Notes: generated by a model from the sequence alone, not told the origin. A stretch of 64,000 nucleotides of DNA from Tillus elongatus (GCA_964006375.1 OZ023262.1:90429654-90493653), one strand, 5' to 3'; counted from the first letter of the stretch, positions 24,237-36,474 are shown. Made by a program: numbers and translations.

Positions 24237-24339
24237 GAAACTGACCCGAAATGTGGCTCCTACTTTGTGCTCATTTAAAGAATATTTTTTCAAAATGAAA
24301 AAGTCGGGATCTCCTTATTAGCTCTACAAAAATTCGCTA
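24027..24339. repeat. Symmetrical arm A fold-back around (TA)n
   Basis: The left arm (about 24027-24150) and right arm (about 24233-24339) are reverse complements, sharing the tip 'gaaaaaattcac', 'gagatctcgac', 'caaatgagcgcgaac' and 'ggggtcagttacaattt'. Between them is an array of about 79 TA bases (24155-24233). This is the cleanest palindromic form of the family. Confidence 0.8.
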
Positions 24340-25028
24340 GAACTTAAAATAATTTTTGTGGAAAACAAATGGTTAATTGGTAACAATAACTTTAATCATA
24401 GGCACATGCATGCTTCCCTATTGACTTATTTGAGATTAATTAACTATTGAATTTTATTTAAACAAATCAACTTAAATTAGCTACCATAAGGCGCATGCTG
24501 AACAAAGACATCGACAAGTTTATAAAAAACTGGAAGACCACTCTGCACAGGACAGCACAGTGTGCGAAAGGCATGAGAAAATGGTAAAAGCAAAGCACTC
24601 GGCTCAAATGGTTTAAAAGTGCAGTGAAAGATAGGGGACCAGGGGAGTGGTCCCGGAGGAGTGATCGAAATGTGAAACCGATGAATTTAGTTCTAGGCGC
24701 TGCCGCCATCAGCCGGGTCATACATCTATCTCATCGGTTTGACTTGCAAGCTTCGAACATGATTTATCACCCCATGATTGAAGACTAAAATGTGCAAGGA
24801 ATGAAAGTGAAAAACAGAAGCTGATGACAGCAAAGTATGTACAAACTTCAAACTTTGAGGAACAAAAAGTGTTTACGTGATCCCCGCTATCATGTGTCCC
24901 ATTATATTTATACCATAAAGCATTTGGGCCAAATTGTTATAATTTATAATGAATAACATCTAACTAATATTTTCATTATAGAATACGCTACCAACTGTCA
25001 CAAAACTAGCCTTTTCCAATACCATTAA
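24340..25028. other. No gene recognised
   Basis: Less AT-rich at 24480-24740, but frames there are short and match nothing I recognise. I see no repeat boundary. Confidence 0.45.
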
Positions 25029-25029
25029 C

Positions 25030-25430
25030 TCGGGACGCAGCGAGTGCGTTATTGTAGTGAATTTTCTTAAAAGTGTTTTTAATAACTACATACTATGTCT
25101 TTTTTTTAATGCAAGCAGGCATCAAATTTGGTTACCTATATAGGTAAAGGTAAAGGTAAAGGTAAGATCCTTACTGGCAATTAGGTCAATGATGACCCTT
25201 TTTGCTCATCTAAACTAACCTACCCTCCACCTTAAGCTCGATCTCAACGACAGAATTGATTTGAAAAATCATCCGCTGCCGGTGTCCCGTCCTCCCCGAG
25301 TCCAAATTGGGAAGTTTAATTGGACTCCAACACCGCCACAGCGGCGCTTGTATAACCTATATAGTGGAAACAATGCACCACATTTGATGAAAATAACTTT
25401 ATTGTTTGAAAAGGACAAAAATAAAAATAT
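25030..25430. mobile_element. GGACGCAG-family MITE split by an insertion
   Basis: The left part (25030-25143) starts CGGGACGCAGCGAGTGCG and reads 'gcaggcatcaaatttggtt'. The right part resumes at 25365 with 'aacaatgcaccacatttgatg' and 'aactttattgtttgaaaa'. Both match the intact copy at 34407-34718 in reverse orientation. The right terminus is missing. Confidence 0.7.
25144..25354 (-). mobile_element. 211-bp retro-inserted fragment with 10-bp target duplication
   Basis: ACCTATATAG occurs at 25134-25143 and 25355-25364, exactly flanking the insert within the MITE. On the minus strand the insert ends in four TTTACC-type hexamers, a simple-repeat tail like those of some LINEs and SINEs. The body contains 'ttgacctaattgccag'. 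It lacks recognisable polymerase III boxes, so it may be a 5'-truncated LINE end. Confidence 0.75.
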
Positions 25431-25499
25431 AATATAAACGGAAGCATCTCTGGAGGCGTCATTCTTATGGTATCCGCTATCTATTGGTAAAAACGTCGT

Positions 25500-28490
25500 A
25501 GGTATCACAATTTTTGATAGGCAGGCTCGCGAAGTCTGACCTCATTTCAAGCATGGGCTCCTTCACGATCTCCTGAATCTTGCAGTGGCCCCTGCAGCCT
25601 GGGTTGGCCTTCAATCCGTCATTACAGGCTAGTCTATATAGTCCTATCCTCCCCCATGATAACTAAGTGTAGGGGGGAAGATCCAGCAACACCTCCATGG
25701 TGGCTGTTGGGGTTGAGTTCATGTCCCCTGTGATGCCGAGGCAAGCCATCCTTTGGATCTTATCCAGTTTTGGTTTGGCACTGGATTGTGTCACCTTAGG
25801 CCACCAAACCAGTAACACGTATGTTAACGATGGTCTGACCACCCGTGTGTACAGCCAATGGACCATAATATGTCTTAGTCCCCACGTTTTTCTATATAGC
25901 CACCTAGTGACGGCTAGGGTCATAACTGACTTACACAGTATTTTTTCAAGGTGGCTATTCCAGGTTAGCTTAGACTCCAATACGACCCCAAGATATTTTA
26001 CCTTACTGGCCATCGGGATGTTTCTCCCATATTGAGTGAGAATTCTGTGGCCCTCCCACTGCCTCCTCCTCGTAAATGGTATGACGGTGGCTTTCTCGGG
26101 ACTCACCCCGAGCGCTTGGCAAACCGCCCACCTTTACACCACTTTCAGCATGCGCTCCCACACTGACTGTGTAACCTTTCCTCGGACTATGATGACAATG
26201 TCGTCCGCATAGCTCGGTACCTCGTACCTTCCTCCCACGAGCCTACTTAGCAGGCCGTCCACGACTAGGCACCACAGCAGTGGCGACAAAAGACAAAACA
26301 ACAAAACGATCCCCTGCGGGCATCCAGCCGCGACCCCCACCAGCAGTCTCCCCCGCGAGTGAGGTAAACACCGCCCTGGGCATGGAACGGATCCATGTGC
26401 AACAGGCCTCCTCTATTCGCTGCTCCCTGGCAGCTGCCAGTACCGATCCGAATGAAGTGCTGCTGAAGTCCCCCTCTATGTCTAGGAAGGGCCCCAGCGC
26501 CACCCATGTTGTCCAGCGTATTCTGAAGTTTTAGCACCAGTTGGTGCAGTGCTGTTTCTGTTGAGACTCCTGCTCTGTATGCAGTGTAGAGAATATGCTT
26601 CCAGTACACACCGCCCCTAATGAGCAGTATTTCCACTGTTCTTAGCAAGAAGGACATGATACTTATTGGCCTCAGAGACTTTGCCTGGTCTGTTGGACGC
26701 CCAGGTTTAGAAACGAATACAACCCCGGCCAGTCTCCATGTCCTCGGAATGTACCCCAGAGCCAAGCTGGCACTCATAATAAGGGGAAGCGCCGGCGTCA
26801 GTATGTCTATACCCTGTTGGAGCATGATGGGCATTATTCTATCAAATCCAGGGGGTTTGAGTGGCTTGAAGCTGTTAATGGCCCATCTGATTTTGCTCCG
26901 AGTAACCACCTCTTTACCGACTGCCCAGTCTACTCTAGATGCCCGCCTGTACGGCGTCTCCATTTCTGAGTGTTTCCAGTACGGAGGTGATTCGTTTATT
27001 ATGTTGCAGCCGGGGAAGTGCGTCTGTAGTAAAGCTTTTATAGTTTCCTCCCCCAAGCTTGTGGATGTGTTAAGGAAGCCTATGTTGGTCTGAGTGCCCT
27101 TGGACAGCATCTTGTGTAGTCGAGCACTCTCTCATGTTTTCTCCACTTCCTCGCAGTGCCTCCTCCACCACTCCGCCCTGGCGTCCCTTAGTCATTTATC
27201 ATAGCTCGTTAGGGCATGTCTATATTCATCCCATGCCCCCGACCTGTGGCTGCGGTAAACAGCTTATGAACTTGCGTCCTCCATTGCCTGAAGTCCTCGT
27301 TCAACCAAGGGACCTTTCTGGTGGATGCGATTACTTCCCCGGACACAGTACAGTTCTTAACGAAGTCACCCAGAAACTGGGTGGAAACTTTTAGATCTAA
27401 AACTTCTTCACGTCGCGTTGTGACGAAGGTCGGTTTACCACCTTGATTCAATATGTCTAAATTAAATTTGATAAAGAATTGTAATAGTGTCCCACCTCTA
27501 GAATTTGTGTCCGTACTTCCCCCCAACTCATGGTGGGCGTTCGCATCGATGCCGATGATGGTCTGCCATCCACCTGGTCTGCTACCCACCATCAGCTGCT
27601 CCATTTCCTTGGGTGGAGGAGGGTCCGTGCTGTCCCCTGGTAGATAAGCCGATCCGACAGTAATGTGCCTCGGCACATCCGCTCGTCCACATAGAATTTT
27701 GATAGTTGTCAGGTCCCTGCAACAGAAATTCACTAAGGGCAGAAACCCTGTCCCCTCCATGAAAAAAATTCAGGCTCACGGGTTCTCACTGGATCTGCTG
27801 TAAATGCGCTTTCCAGCAGCTCCGCTGAGTCTCTTGATCTCTCCTTTATAAGAGTGCGGTCCCTGGATGAGGGCCATATCCGTGTTCCTCAGAGCCATTA
27901 GTAGCATGGCCGTGGCTGCCTTACTGTGTTAGAGGTTGAGCTCAAGGAACCTAAGTCCCATCAACCCTTGGTTGCGTCCCTAGTGGGCAGAGACGTGAGA
28001 CGTCCAGAGTCCGGCGACGCTGCCGCCCACTGGCCCGTCTCCGTTTCCGGAATGGACTTAAGGCACGAGTCTGTAGCCGGAGCCACTCCTCGAGCCTCAT
28101 TTGTTTTGATACAATTTTCGTTCTTCTCCATGTTGTTTCAAGGAGAATGGTGGAACTAATTGTCCACACCATCCGAACCCCCTTTGTGGTGCAAGGCGGG
28201 TCACTCTGGAGGGTTGCCCGGTACTCCAGAGGTTTCGTTCACGACACCATCGCCCTGGTGCCATCCATCCGTAGGCACGGGTCACGTGACACCGTGGATT
28301 GGAGGAGTTTAATCGACCTCCACGTCTAGATCCGTCATGTTTAGTTATAAGCAGGGTCACCTCGTGCAGGATGCGGCTCTTCACCGCGCATGATGGTCTT
28401 GGGTAAAGCTTCCTCGAAAGGTCATGTTGTTGCTTCCGCTTTCTCAGCTTACCCACTGGAGTCCTTTGGCCCCCGACTCCTCGACCTGGT
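25500..28490 (-). mobile_element. R1-like non-LTR retrotransposon, degenerate
   Basis: Minus-strand order is a GC-rich 5' region (about 27960-28490), an apurinic-type endonuclease, reverse transcriptase and a C-terminal segment. Base composition is much more GC-rich than the surroundings, consistent with an inserted element. The clade call (R1/LOA-like) is a judgement from motif style. Confidence 0.75.
25663..27945 (-). pseudogene. LINE endonuclease/reverse transcriptase, multiply frameshifted
   Basis: The endonuclease begins near 27940 with LRFLELNL and HSKAATA. It continues through TIIGIDANAHHELGG and ends at about 27209. Reverse transcriptase follows in 26265-27110 with SRVDWAVGKEVV, KPPGFDRIMP and SKPGRP. 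The catalytic box is SYADDIVII (26134-26340). A C-terminal piece (25663-26106) has VKYLGVVLESKLTWNSH and HWLYTRVVRPSLTY. Stops and frameshifts break it at least four times, so no active protein is made. Confidence 0.8.
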
Positions 28491-28559
28491 CACCAATTTA
28501 TCGAAAAAATTAATGACAGGTTAGAAAAAAATGGTGTGTTTCTCCCAAAAAGGAGATAA

Positions 28560-29190
28560 TTTGTGGCGTCCAAAAATGTCGCTTTAGAACAAGAAGACAA
28601 GAAGGTTTCAGTTCGTGTGGCGGATGAGGTAGAACTTACTTTAAGATGAACAAATGAAGTTTATAATGTAGCGTTTGTTAACCGTTTAGTATTTGCGACC
28701 CAATTTTTAATCACAATTTTAATCGCGCACCATAGCGGATATTCACGATTTGTTTCTAACATTCTAAAACGTCTCCGCAGCGTGTATAGATGCTGCATCT
28801 CGTTTTATCCAGCCAGTCTCAGTCGAGTCGATCCTTCTACCGAGAATGTGTATGTTGTAATTTGAGTGTTAACTGCAATTTACGATATTCGAGCAGCAGT
28901 TGACTTATACAGTGTTAACAAAGTCAGCGATAAATGTTTAAGTGGGCGTATGGTGCATTTGACGAAAGTGAAGCATCAACAAATGTATAGACGGGAGTGG
29001 TTCTGAAACAAAAATCAAGAAAATATTCTCAAGAATATTTAAAGTTTGGGTTTACCAGCACTGTAGTAAATGAAGACGTAAGGCCCCTGTATGTCATTTG
29101 CTCAAAAATTTTGTCAGCAGACAGCACAGAACCTAATAAACTTAAGCAACATTTAGAAATGCTTTATAGTGAGTACGTTAGCGAACCCTG
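28560..29190 (+). pseudogene. BED-finger (ZBED5/SCAND3-like) hAT transposase fragment
   Basis: The frame at 28997-29191 reads KYSQEYLKFGFTS and then KLKQHLEMLYSEY. This resembles the start of ZBED5/SCAND3-type proteins, which derive from hAT transposases. The first Cys and last His of the BED finger are replaced by Tyr (PLYVIC, MLYSEY), and no dimerisation or catalytic domain follows. The preceding 400 bp may be its 5' region. It is probably a dead remnant. Confidence 0.5.
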
Positions 29191-29440
29191 AAAATTCATC
29201 GAATTACAATTATATTTGAATAAAAAGCAAAAAACATTTATTTAAACTTTGGGAATAAAAAAGCTTTACTTACCTCTTACAAAGTTTCATATCAAACAGC
29301 CAGGTGTAAAAAGCCTCACACCATTGTTTTGCCAATTGTAATTAAGACCGTAGGATGTTTGGAGATAATTTGCCAAACAGCAATTGCAGTCCATACATCT
29401 ATCAAATGAGGTTGATGCCTGTTGAATTAGCGATATAACT
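29191..29440. other. No gene recognised
   Basis: AT-rich spacer between the BED-finger fragment and the next LINE. Confidence 0.45.
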
Positions 29441-32256
29441 GAAGATGTACAGCATACTATCGTACGGTGGGAGTCGACAAGAAGGAAACAGGCAACTTGT
29501 TAATTCTGGACTTGAAGGTTTGGAGGTTCGGAGGAGAAGGAAAAACACGTGCCGTCAAGTAATTCCACAACTTGCAAGTCCCCGGGACAAAAGAGCGGAC
29601 ATAACGAGATGTTCTATGTCTGGTGACCTGGACAGTAAAAGGGTGCATTCGCTCTGTTCCCCTGGTAGATCTGTTGGGGGCAGCAGGTGGAGAAACTATG
29701 GAAGAAAGCTCATCTGAGCAGTGCCCTTGCAGATATCTATAAAAGAGAGAGAGGTCACCAACGGCACGTCGGTGGGCAAGGGATGGCAGCCTTTGGGTGA
29801 GGGTCGGGTCACCGATTAGACGTATAGCTCTCTTTTGAATGGAGTCCAGGATAGCGAGTGTAGAAGCGGCAGCTGCACCCCAGATGTGGGAGCAGTATTC
29901 GAGGTTTGGCCTTATTTGTGAAGTGTATAAGGTATAGAGATAAGCTGGTAAAAGGTATTTGCGATCCTGGAAGATAAAACCTAATTTCTTAGCAGCCGCT
30001 TCTGCAATTGATGTGACATGTTGGTGCCAATTGAGATTTCGATCCACAGAAATACCAACAAGAGAAAAGGACTCATTACTTTGAACAACTTGGTTGTTCA
30101 TTGTGATGGGTCTCGGGCTGGTGTATCTCTTATGAGAAAGAAAGCAAGACTGAGATTTGGTGGGGTTGAATTGTACAATTGACAGGACCCTCCATGAGTC
30201 TGCGATCCTTATCTAATTGGGCTTAAGAGACAGGCTTAGAATATTGTATATTTGAGTGGAGGGTGCTGTCGTCCGCGTAACTGTGAACTGGGTTGGATGT
30301 GCTAGAGAGGAGGTCATTGATGTGGAGAAGCAACAAAGTAGGGGCTAAAGCTCAACCTTGACGAACTCCTGCATTAATTGGATAAAGTTTAGAGGAATGG
30401 CCACCCGCGACAACAGAAATGCTCCGGTTGGAGAGGAAATTTGCTGTCCAGGTATAGAGTTTTGGTAGTAGGCCATAGGCCGGAAGTTTATTAAGCAGCG
30501 CTGCGTGCCAAACCTAGTCGAATGCTTTGGTTATGTCTAGAGCGACAATCTGGGATTCACCGTGTAGTTCCAGAGACTTGTTCCAAGAATGGGTGACAAA
30601 GGAAAGGAGGTCGGCAGTCGCTCTGCGCTGACGGAATCCATACTATCTGTCGTGGATTAGACTCTGTTTTTCAAGACATCTTAGTAGTTCGGTGTTTATG
30701 TACTTTTCCATCACTTTAGAGACGACTGAAAGGAGAGAAATAGGCCTGTAGTGGCTAGGAAGCGCCTTGGATCCTTTCTTGGGGATGGATTATACTCGAG
30801 CAGTTTTACAGTTACTAGGAATATGCCTTTATTGTAAGATATCTGAAACAGACGAGTCAGGACAGGAGCAAGTTATGGTGCGCATTTTTGAGAACAATTG
30901 CTGGGATCTCGTCAAGGCCAGAGGCTTTCCTGGTATTAAGAAAAGAGAGCATCTTTCGTACCATTTTAGTTTTGAAAATGATATCTGTCATTTTATGCAC
31001 GACATTGGGGACTGTTGGTGGTTGAACATTTGGAGGTGGGTTGATAGTAGAATTTCCGGCGAACAACGAAGCAAAAAGTTTAGCCTTGCCCAGTGCGGTA
31101 GAAATAATTTCATCCCCTGAGACATGAGGTGGGAACGTGCTCTTGCAGAAATTATTCCCAATAGATTTAGCAAGGGTCCAGAAGGGTTTGCCGCCGTTTG
31201 GAGCTTAAGAGGACCTTGTTTTTGAAGTGGTTATTAAACGAGTTTTTGCCTCAGAAAGAATGCGGACATAGCGGTTTCTTGCGTCGTTAAATGCTTGACG
31301 GTTTTCTTGACTGGGATTGTGTAGAAGCGTTTTGTGAGCTCTGACCTTTTCAAGTCTGGCCTTGTCGCAGGATTTAGAGTACCAGGGCTCTTGAGTGGCT
31401 GAAGAGGTTTTCTGTTTACGTGGAATAAATAATTTCATACCAGCTTGGATAATTTCGGTGACGTTTTGTGAGATATCAGAGGGGTCAGGATGAGAGAAGC
31501 AGACAGACGCCCATGATAATGAGGAAAAGTAATCCCGCATTTTGTTCCAGTTTGTGGAGTTGTAGTGCCAAACGATACGTGGGTGTGATGACTCTGTGAC
31601 CTCGGGTTGCACTGCGCAGGAAGCAGAGACCATGCTGTGGTCTGAGCGAGCAAGGGGAGCGGTGACTGATATCTTATAACATTCAGGTTTTGTAGTAAGA
31701 AGGAGATCCAAGGGATTTGAGTTGTGTGTTGGGATACGAGGAAAGTAAGTAGGTTGCTGAACCATATTGGCTAAAGAATAGCCATTCCTTATTATGGACA
31801 TTGAAGTCACTAAGAATAGTGACTTCGGAGGAAGGATATTCAGAAATCAGTTTTTTCACAAAGGTAGTCAAAGAGCTCGACAAAGTTGTTGTCAGAAGGT
31901 GACCGGTAAATGCAACAGGTGAATTTAGTTGCAGCCCTGAGAGATAGTTTTATCCATAGTATGTCTTTTCTTCCAGCTTTTAAATTGGTGAGTCTGGTGC
32001 AGGGTAGATTGCTACGGACGTAAGCGCACACGCTTTCATGCAATCTAAAGGAAGTAAGAAGCTCATACCCCGAGAAATTAAGGTGATTAGTGGCTGTTTT
32101 GGCACTGATTTGGGTTTCGGTGAGGAAGATGAGTTGGGGCCTATTAGCCTGGAGGAAATGGTGGACGGAGTCAGGTTAGAATTTAGGCCACGTATATTAG
32201 AGAAGGATATGTTAAATCTTGATGCTGACGCCCCATGTACACCCCTCTCCCGGTAG
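29441..32256 (-). pseudogene. CR1/Jockey-type LINE, degenerate, nearly full-length ORF2
   Basis: Minus-strand order starts with endonuclease at about 32226 (NISFSNIRGLNSNL). Further endonuclease pieces lie at 31683-32043, and SDHSMVSASC at 31205-31810 closes the domain. A linker carries RKASGLDEIPA (30857-31066). Reverse transcriptase remnants span 30100-30850. The C-terminal part (29457-30101) has VGISVDRNLNWHQHV and LEYCSHIWGAAA. At least five frameshifts or stops occur. Two shorter relatives lie at 43108-43845 and 52870-54385. The 3' tail is missing or eroded near 29440. Confidence 0.8.
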
Positions 32257-32858
32257 AACTGGAAGTGTCACGTGAGCAACAACTTCGTTATTTTAAATAC
32301 AATATGCCACTTTTTAATAGAATTTTGAAATCTACTCGTAATTTAAGGTAGACTTTCACTAGCATACTATGTGTCTAAAATTAACCATTTTCAAAATATT
32401 TCGTTTCTTTCAAATTTTTTTGCAGAATCATAGTTGCACTTTATACCTGATAACTTGAAGGAAAAATAAGCTACAAGATTCATCTTTCGCACACAACACA
32501 CGAGTATGTGTACCTTCACCACACGCATTACAGTTTTGCGTTGCAACATACAGGGTGATAGAAATTGACTTGGCAACTTGACAAAATTCAAATGTTCAAA
32601 ACTTGCGTTTTTCAAATAGCCTGTATTTTATTAACTAAGTTAATTGGCATTTCGAATCTTTCGATTCATAGCACTCCATGTACCTAAATCTAACAGTTTT
32701 GTAGATAAATACATATTTATTCGAATCAGGGTTTGAAACTTGTGACAATAGTAGCTTTTGGAATTTAATTTGTTAACCAAGCGACCTTTGCATGCTAGAA
32801 GTGCACGATGTGAAGTTTGTTACCGAAATTACAAAATAGGTCCTTAATAGTGATAAAA

Positions 32859-33074
32859 ATGGCAAATTTAGGCAATGCAAACTATGATTTTATGGAGGTA
32901 TTAATTATTTATGGTAAATGTTATCGAATAATTGGTCGCACATGTCGTGTTTTCGCCGAAAAGGACCCAGATAGACCGAAGCCTAGTCTGGACACAGTAA
33001 AGAGATTATTGAAGAATTGTTCAAGTTACGGGGGCTTTATCCCCAAAAAAGAGAAACCAAAGCCAAATGAATAA
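32859..33074 (+). pseudogene. Transposase N-terminal domain fragment
   Basis: 72 codons from ATG, MANLGNANYDFMEVL, with RVFAEKDPDRPKPSLDTV, LLKNCSSYG and a basic end. This is the DUF4817-like helix-turn-helix region of Tc1/mariner-type transposases. It stops before any catalytic domain. Confidence 0.6.
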
Positions 33075-33226
33075 TTTTTTACGGCACAAAATACATTAAA
33101 TGACCAACGGTCTTGACAATAGTTGGTTCTTATGACGTGAGGATTTTCATGCCTCCAAAAGTGGTTATTATGACGATTGAACAATCCATTGATAAACCCA
33201 ACTCTCTTTGGCAATCCCTGAGACAT
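33060..33226 (-). pseudogene. Transposase central fragment, opposite orientation
   Basis: The minus strand reads LFNRHNNHFWRHENPH, RTNYCQDRWSFNVF. Related transposases have a NRHN-x-YW-NPH block just after the first catalytic Asp, followed by a QNRWSVNVW-type segment. It therefore belongs with the N-terminal piece but lies inverted next to it. Confidence 0.55.
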
Positions 33227-33385
33227 GAATTTGGCTCAGCAGCGAAATATGTTATAGACTTCGTTTACCTCATTATCAACACTTCGCTTCGGTTTCTCTT
33301 TTTTGTGGTATTATTAAAAAGTGGCATATTGCATTTAAAATAACGAAGTTGATGAACACTTTCGGCAGAACCGGAAGTGTCAAAA

Positions 33386-33840
33386 ATATTTTAGTTTAAT
33401 TGGGCTTGGGCGAAAACATAGGAATCGAAATTTTCCGAATTAAAATCGGTTCAGTTATTGAGAATATATATACCCATCGATAACTCAAAAAATAGTAGGC
33501 CGATTTTGATTAAATTTGGTCAGTACCTTCCTTCCTGAAATGGATTGGATTAGTTCGTTAGCCAGTAAAATCGGACACGCTTTTCCGGGCAAATTTTAGG
33601 TTTTCTTTAGAAAAAATATATATCTCCGAAAATTAAAAAGCTATGGTAACCAACGCTGGTTTTTGTCATACAGGGCATCGTTTGTACCCAAATCAGATCC
33701 CTAGGTTAAAATAGAAAGAAATTACCAGTCTCTGATTAAAAAAAATTTGGAACGTCAAAATTGATAATTTTGGTAGTCGTACATTAGCATGCGTTAGCGC
33801 TTTGTGAGTTAAAAATACGGCTCGAAATAACTAACAAGCT

Positions 33841-33842
<2 letters not shown>
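33386..33842. repeat. Arm B copy and unassigned repeat sequence
   Basis: 33470-33610 matches arm B ('cgataactcaaaaaat', 'gccgattttgattaaatttgg', 'gttcgttagcca', 'ttttccgggcaaattt'). It is preceded by only a short 'atatatata', showing the family without an expanded array. The rest is unassigned. Confidence 0.6.

Positions 33843-33923
<81 letters not shown>
33843..33923. repeat. (TA)n microsatellite
   Basis: About 81 bp of alternating TA with flanks unlike arm A or arm B. Confidence 0.95.
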
Positions 33924-33926
<3 letters not shown>

Positions 33927-34406
33927 TCAGCCGTCATTTTCCGTCATTTCGTTAAAATATGAGACAAAAATTAATTTTAAACAAAAATTGTATTGTTTCA
34001 ATAATCAAGACGTTATAAAATTAATATACTAGAGTGTATACCGGTTAGTAAATACATCTGTCATGTCGACAATCGCCGAGAGGTAGTGTGGATTTAGTAA
34101 TTGACTCATATAACACGCGTTCTAATCTTAGTTAGTGACTTCACTTTTTCTTTAATTTTTTTATTCTTATTTCATTTTACCATTATCTTATCAGATTGTG
34201 TAATTCCGATGCATTTTTAACGAGTCTTGGTATGACAAATTCAGTTAGGACGAGATGAAAACCTTTAGGACTTAATTCAATTTGAGTAGCACATCTGGTT
34301 GTTTGTTATTGCCCTTAGTGAAACCGTTCCATACTTAATACACCCGTATACTTTTCCCGTAGCTTGACAAGTGTTTGTTCTTTTCTGCAACCGATTTCAA
34401 TGTTTA
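33924..34406. other. No gene; Penelope-like end fragment
   Basis: 34295-34350 ('tattgcccttagtgaaacc', 'ttccatac') matches the outer flank of the element at 56665-59578. Otherwise unassigned. Confidence 0.4.
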
Positions 34407-34718
34407 CTGGACGCAGCAAGTGCGTTATGGTAGCGAATTTTCCTTAAAGTTTCAAATTTCAATAGCTCAATTTGCTATTAACCTAAGGTTTTTGGCCAAG
34501 AGACAGTTTTTTCGGAAACATTTTAAGTTTATTTTCGGAAAATTTTTGTACATTTTCAAACAATAAAGTCATTTTGATGAAATATGGTACATTATTTCTA
34601 CTATATAGGTTAGACTGGTAACCAAATTTCATGCCTGCTTTCTTTTAAAAAAAGACATATTTGTTATTAAAAACCTATTTATGAAAACTCATCACTATAA
34701 CGCACTTGCTGCGTCCAG
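34407..34718. mobile_element. GGACGCAG-family MITE, complete (312 bp)
   Basis: Both ends read CTGGACGCAGCAAGTGCGTT outward-in, giving terminal inverted repeats of about 36 bp with few mismatches. There is no coding capacity. Reference copy for the fragments at 25030, 37162 and 47150. A target duplication is not obvious. Confidence 0.85.
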
Positions 34719-34793
34719 ACTTGTTTTCTTCTAAGTCACAAAAATATGAAATATTTTCCATTTTTTAAGAAGTAAAAACGTATTTCTATTTTT

Positions 34794-35135
34794 TTATTTT
34801 TTTAGTAATCGCACATATTGTCCTTCATTTGGATATACTTTCGGAGCCGGATTTGCAATTACAGGATATGATGTGGAGATCTCGTTCCCGCTGCTGTATC
34901 CTTCTGTCGGGTTGGGTTTTAGCCTACCTGAATACACCATCCCCATTGTTTTCAGGGAGACGATTTTAGATCCATACTTGAACCTATAAATTTAAATATA
35001 TGAAACTAGCATACTAACCGTTTTTATCCCACAGGAAATGACGGAATTTGGCCTTTACCTGGTTGTAAACTGGGTACGAATGTTGCTTAACCGCTGCAGA
35101 CGTAGGTGGCAGTCCTACAAAATGTATTAATTGAG
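34794..35135 (-). pseudogene. Unrecognised coding-like remnant in two pieces
   Basis: One open piece (35115 down to about 35010) reads LPPTSAAVKQHSYPVYNQV and then KAKFRHFLWDKNG. A second (about 34990 down to the stop at 34794) reads FKYGSKIVSLKTMGMVYSGR, then PNPTEGYSSGNEISTSYPV. Splice-like GT and AG signals lie between them, but phases do not match cleanly. The LPPTS-QH-Q pattern recalls tails of some transposon-derived insect proteins; I cannot name the family. Confidence 0.35.
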
Positions 35136-35139
35136 ATTC

Positions 35140-36009
35140 TTTCCCATAACACACATTCTGCAAACTTTTTTGCTTAGAAAGCGAGTACAACTGACATTTA
35201 AACCTACGATACTAACCTCATCAGCCGTAATTTTATTACTTTATCATAAGATATTAAATCGAGAATACGAACAGTAGGCACGATAGAGAAATATATTTGT
35301 CAAAAAGAAAAAAAAAGATCGATAATTTATTAAAAGTTCAGATCCAGATGCGGAAAAAATCACCAAATCTAAAAACTATAAAATTTTTGATTTATATGCG
35401 AGTTTGGTTCGGAAATATTTATTTCCCCTGCTTATTGTCTAAAAATAATAAAATATATTTATCAGAGAAAAATTGAAATGGCTATATAACATGAGTTATG
35501 GAGTCACGGGTTGGTTGTTTCGAGGATATATGAGCTCTGTAAAACTCACGGCGTGCACTAGATAATAAATGCCCCGACGTACTTTATAGCTCCCCAATAA
35601 ATAAGCCGGTTATTCTATTATGAACCGCAACAGAACAAGCCGCGGCCAGAAAGTACAGAAAAGCACAGGACGTTCAGAATGGCCGTCTGAGAGTATTGTC
35701 GTTCACTTGGGCTCTTAAATTACAGTCGGTGTTTTCTGAACAACGGCCGTTTGTTTTAGAGTAAGAAATATATAGAGTTTCTAAACACGTCAACGGCGGC
35801 ATAATAAAATAACAGCCAGGAAATATACTTTTCCGTTTTCGCGAGAACACTATAACTTTTATGGAACATAATGCTATGCATTTTTCTCCATCGTTTTGTT
35901 GTACTTTATTATTTGGCTCAATTGTGGACTTACTATTATGTTAGTGCAAGTGGTCGCAGTAAAAAAGTTTAAAAAATTTTGTAAGAGGCGTTACTGATCT
36001 ACACAAATC
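35140..36009. other. No gene recognised
   Basis: No frame, repeat end or RNA gene seen. 35560-35770 is less AT-rich and non-repetitive within this window. Confidence 0.45.
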
Positions 36010-36473
36010 AGTATTCCGTAATGTAGTACAGGCAATAGAGGAGCCCGTTACTCTTGTCCATAATGCACTAAACTACAGGAGTTTGTTTTTTGATAGATAG
36101 GTTCAGAATGACGTACTGAATGTAAAAAAATACAAAATCTTTACAAATTAGGAGGGTGGAAGTAACGCCATTTTGAGAAAAACCGTTTCGGCCTATATCT
36201 CCATAACCGTGCACTTTAGGCCAAAAATGGTAATGACCATTATTGTAGATAATTACATTTCCCATCTTTTTTGTTAAATAATTATTTTGGATCACTCACC
36301 GTTTACAACTTATACGACTTATTAGCATTTATTTATTGGCTTTTAAGTGAATTTTCTTTAAAAAATTCACAAATGAGGAGATCCCGACTTTTGAATTTTG
36401 AAAAATTTTTTCAAATGAGCGCTAATCAGGCCTCCCAGAACACATATCCGGGGTCATTTTCAATTTTTATATG

Positions 36474-36474
<1 letters not shown>

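Larger units (their letters stand above)
32259..33385. mobile_element. Rearranged Tc1/mariner-type element with about 65-bp inverted ends
   Basis: The left end (about 32259-32322) and right end (about 33312-33385) are inverted repeats sharing 'aacttcgttattttaaat' and 'caatatgccactttttaat'. The interior holds transposase pieces in opposite orientations, an N-terminal piece on plus and a central piece on minus. Ends are approximate. Confidence 0.65.
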
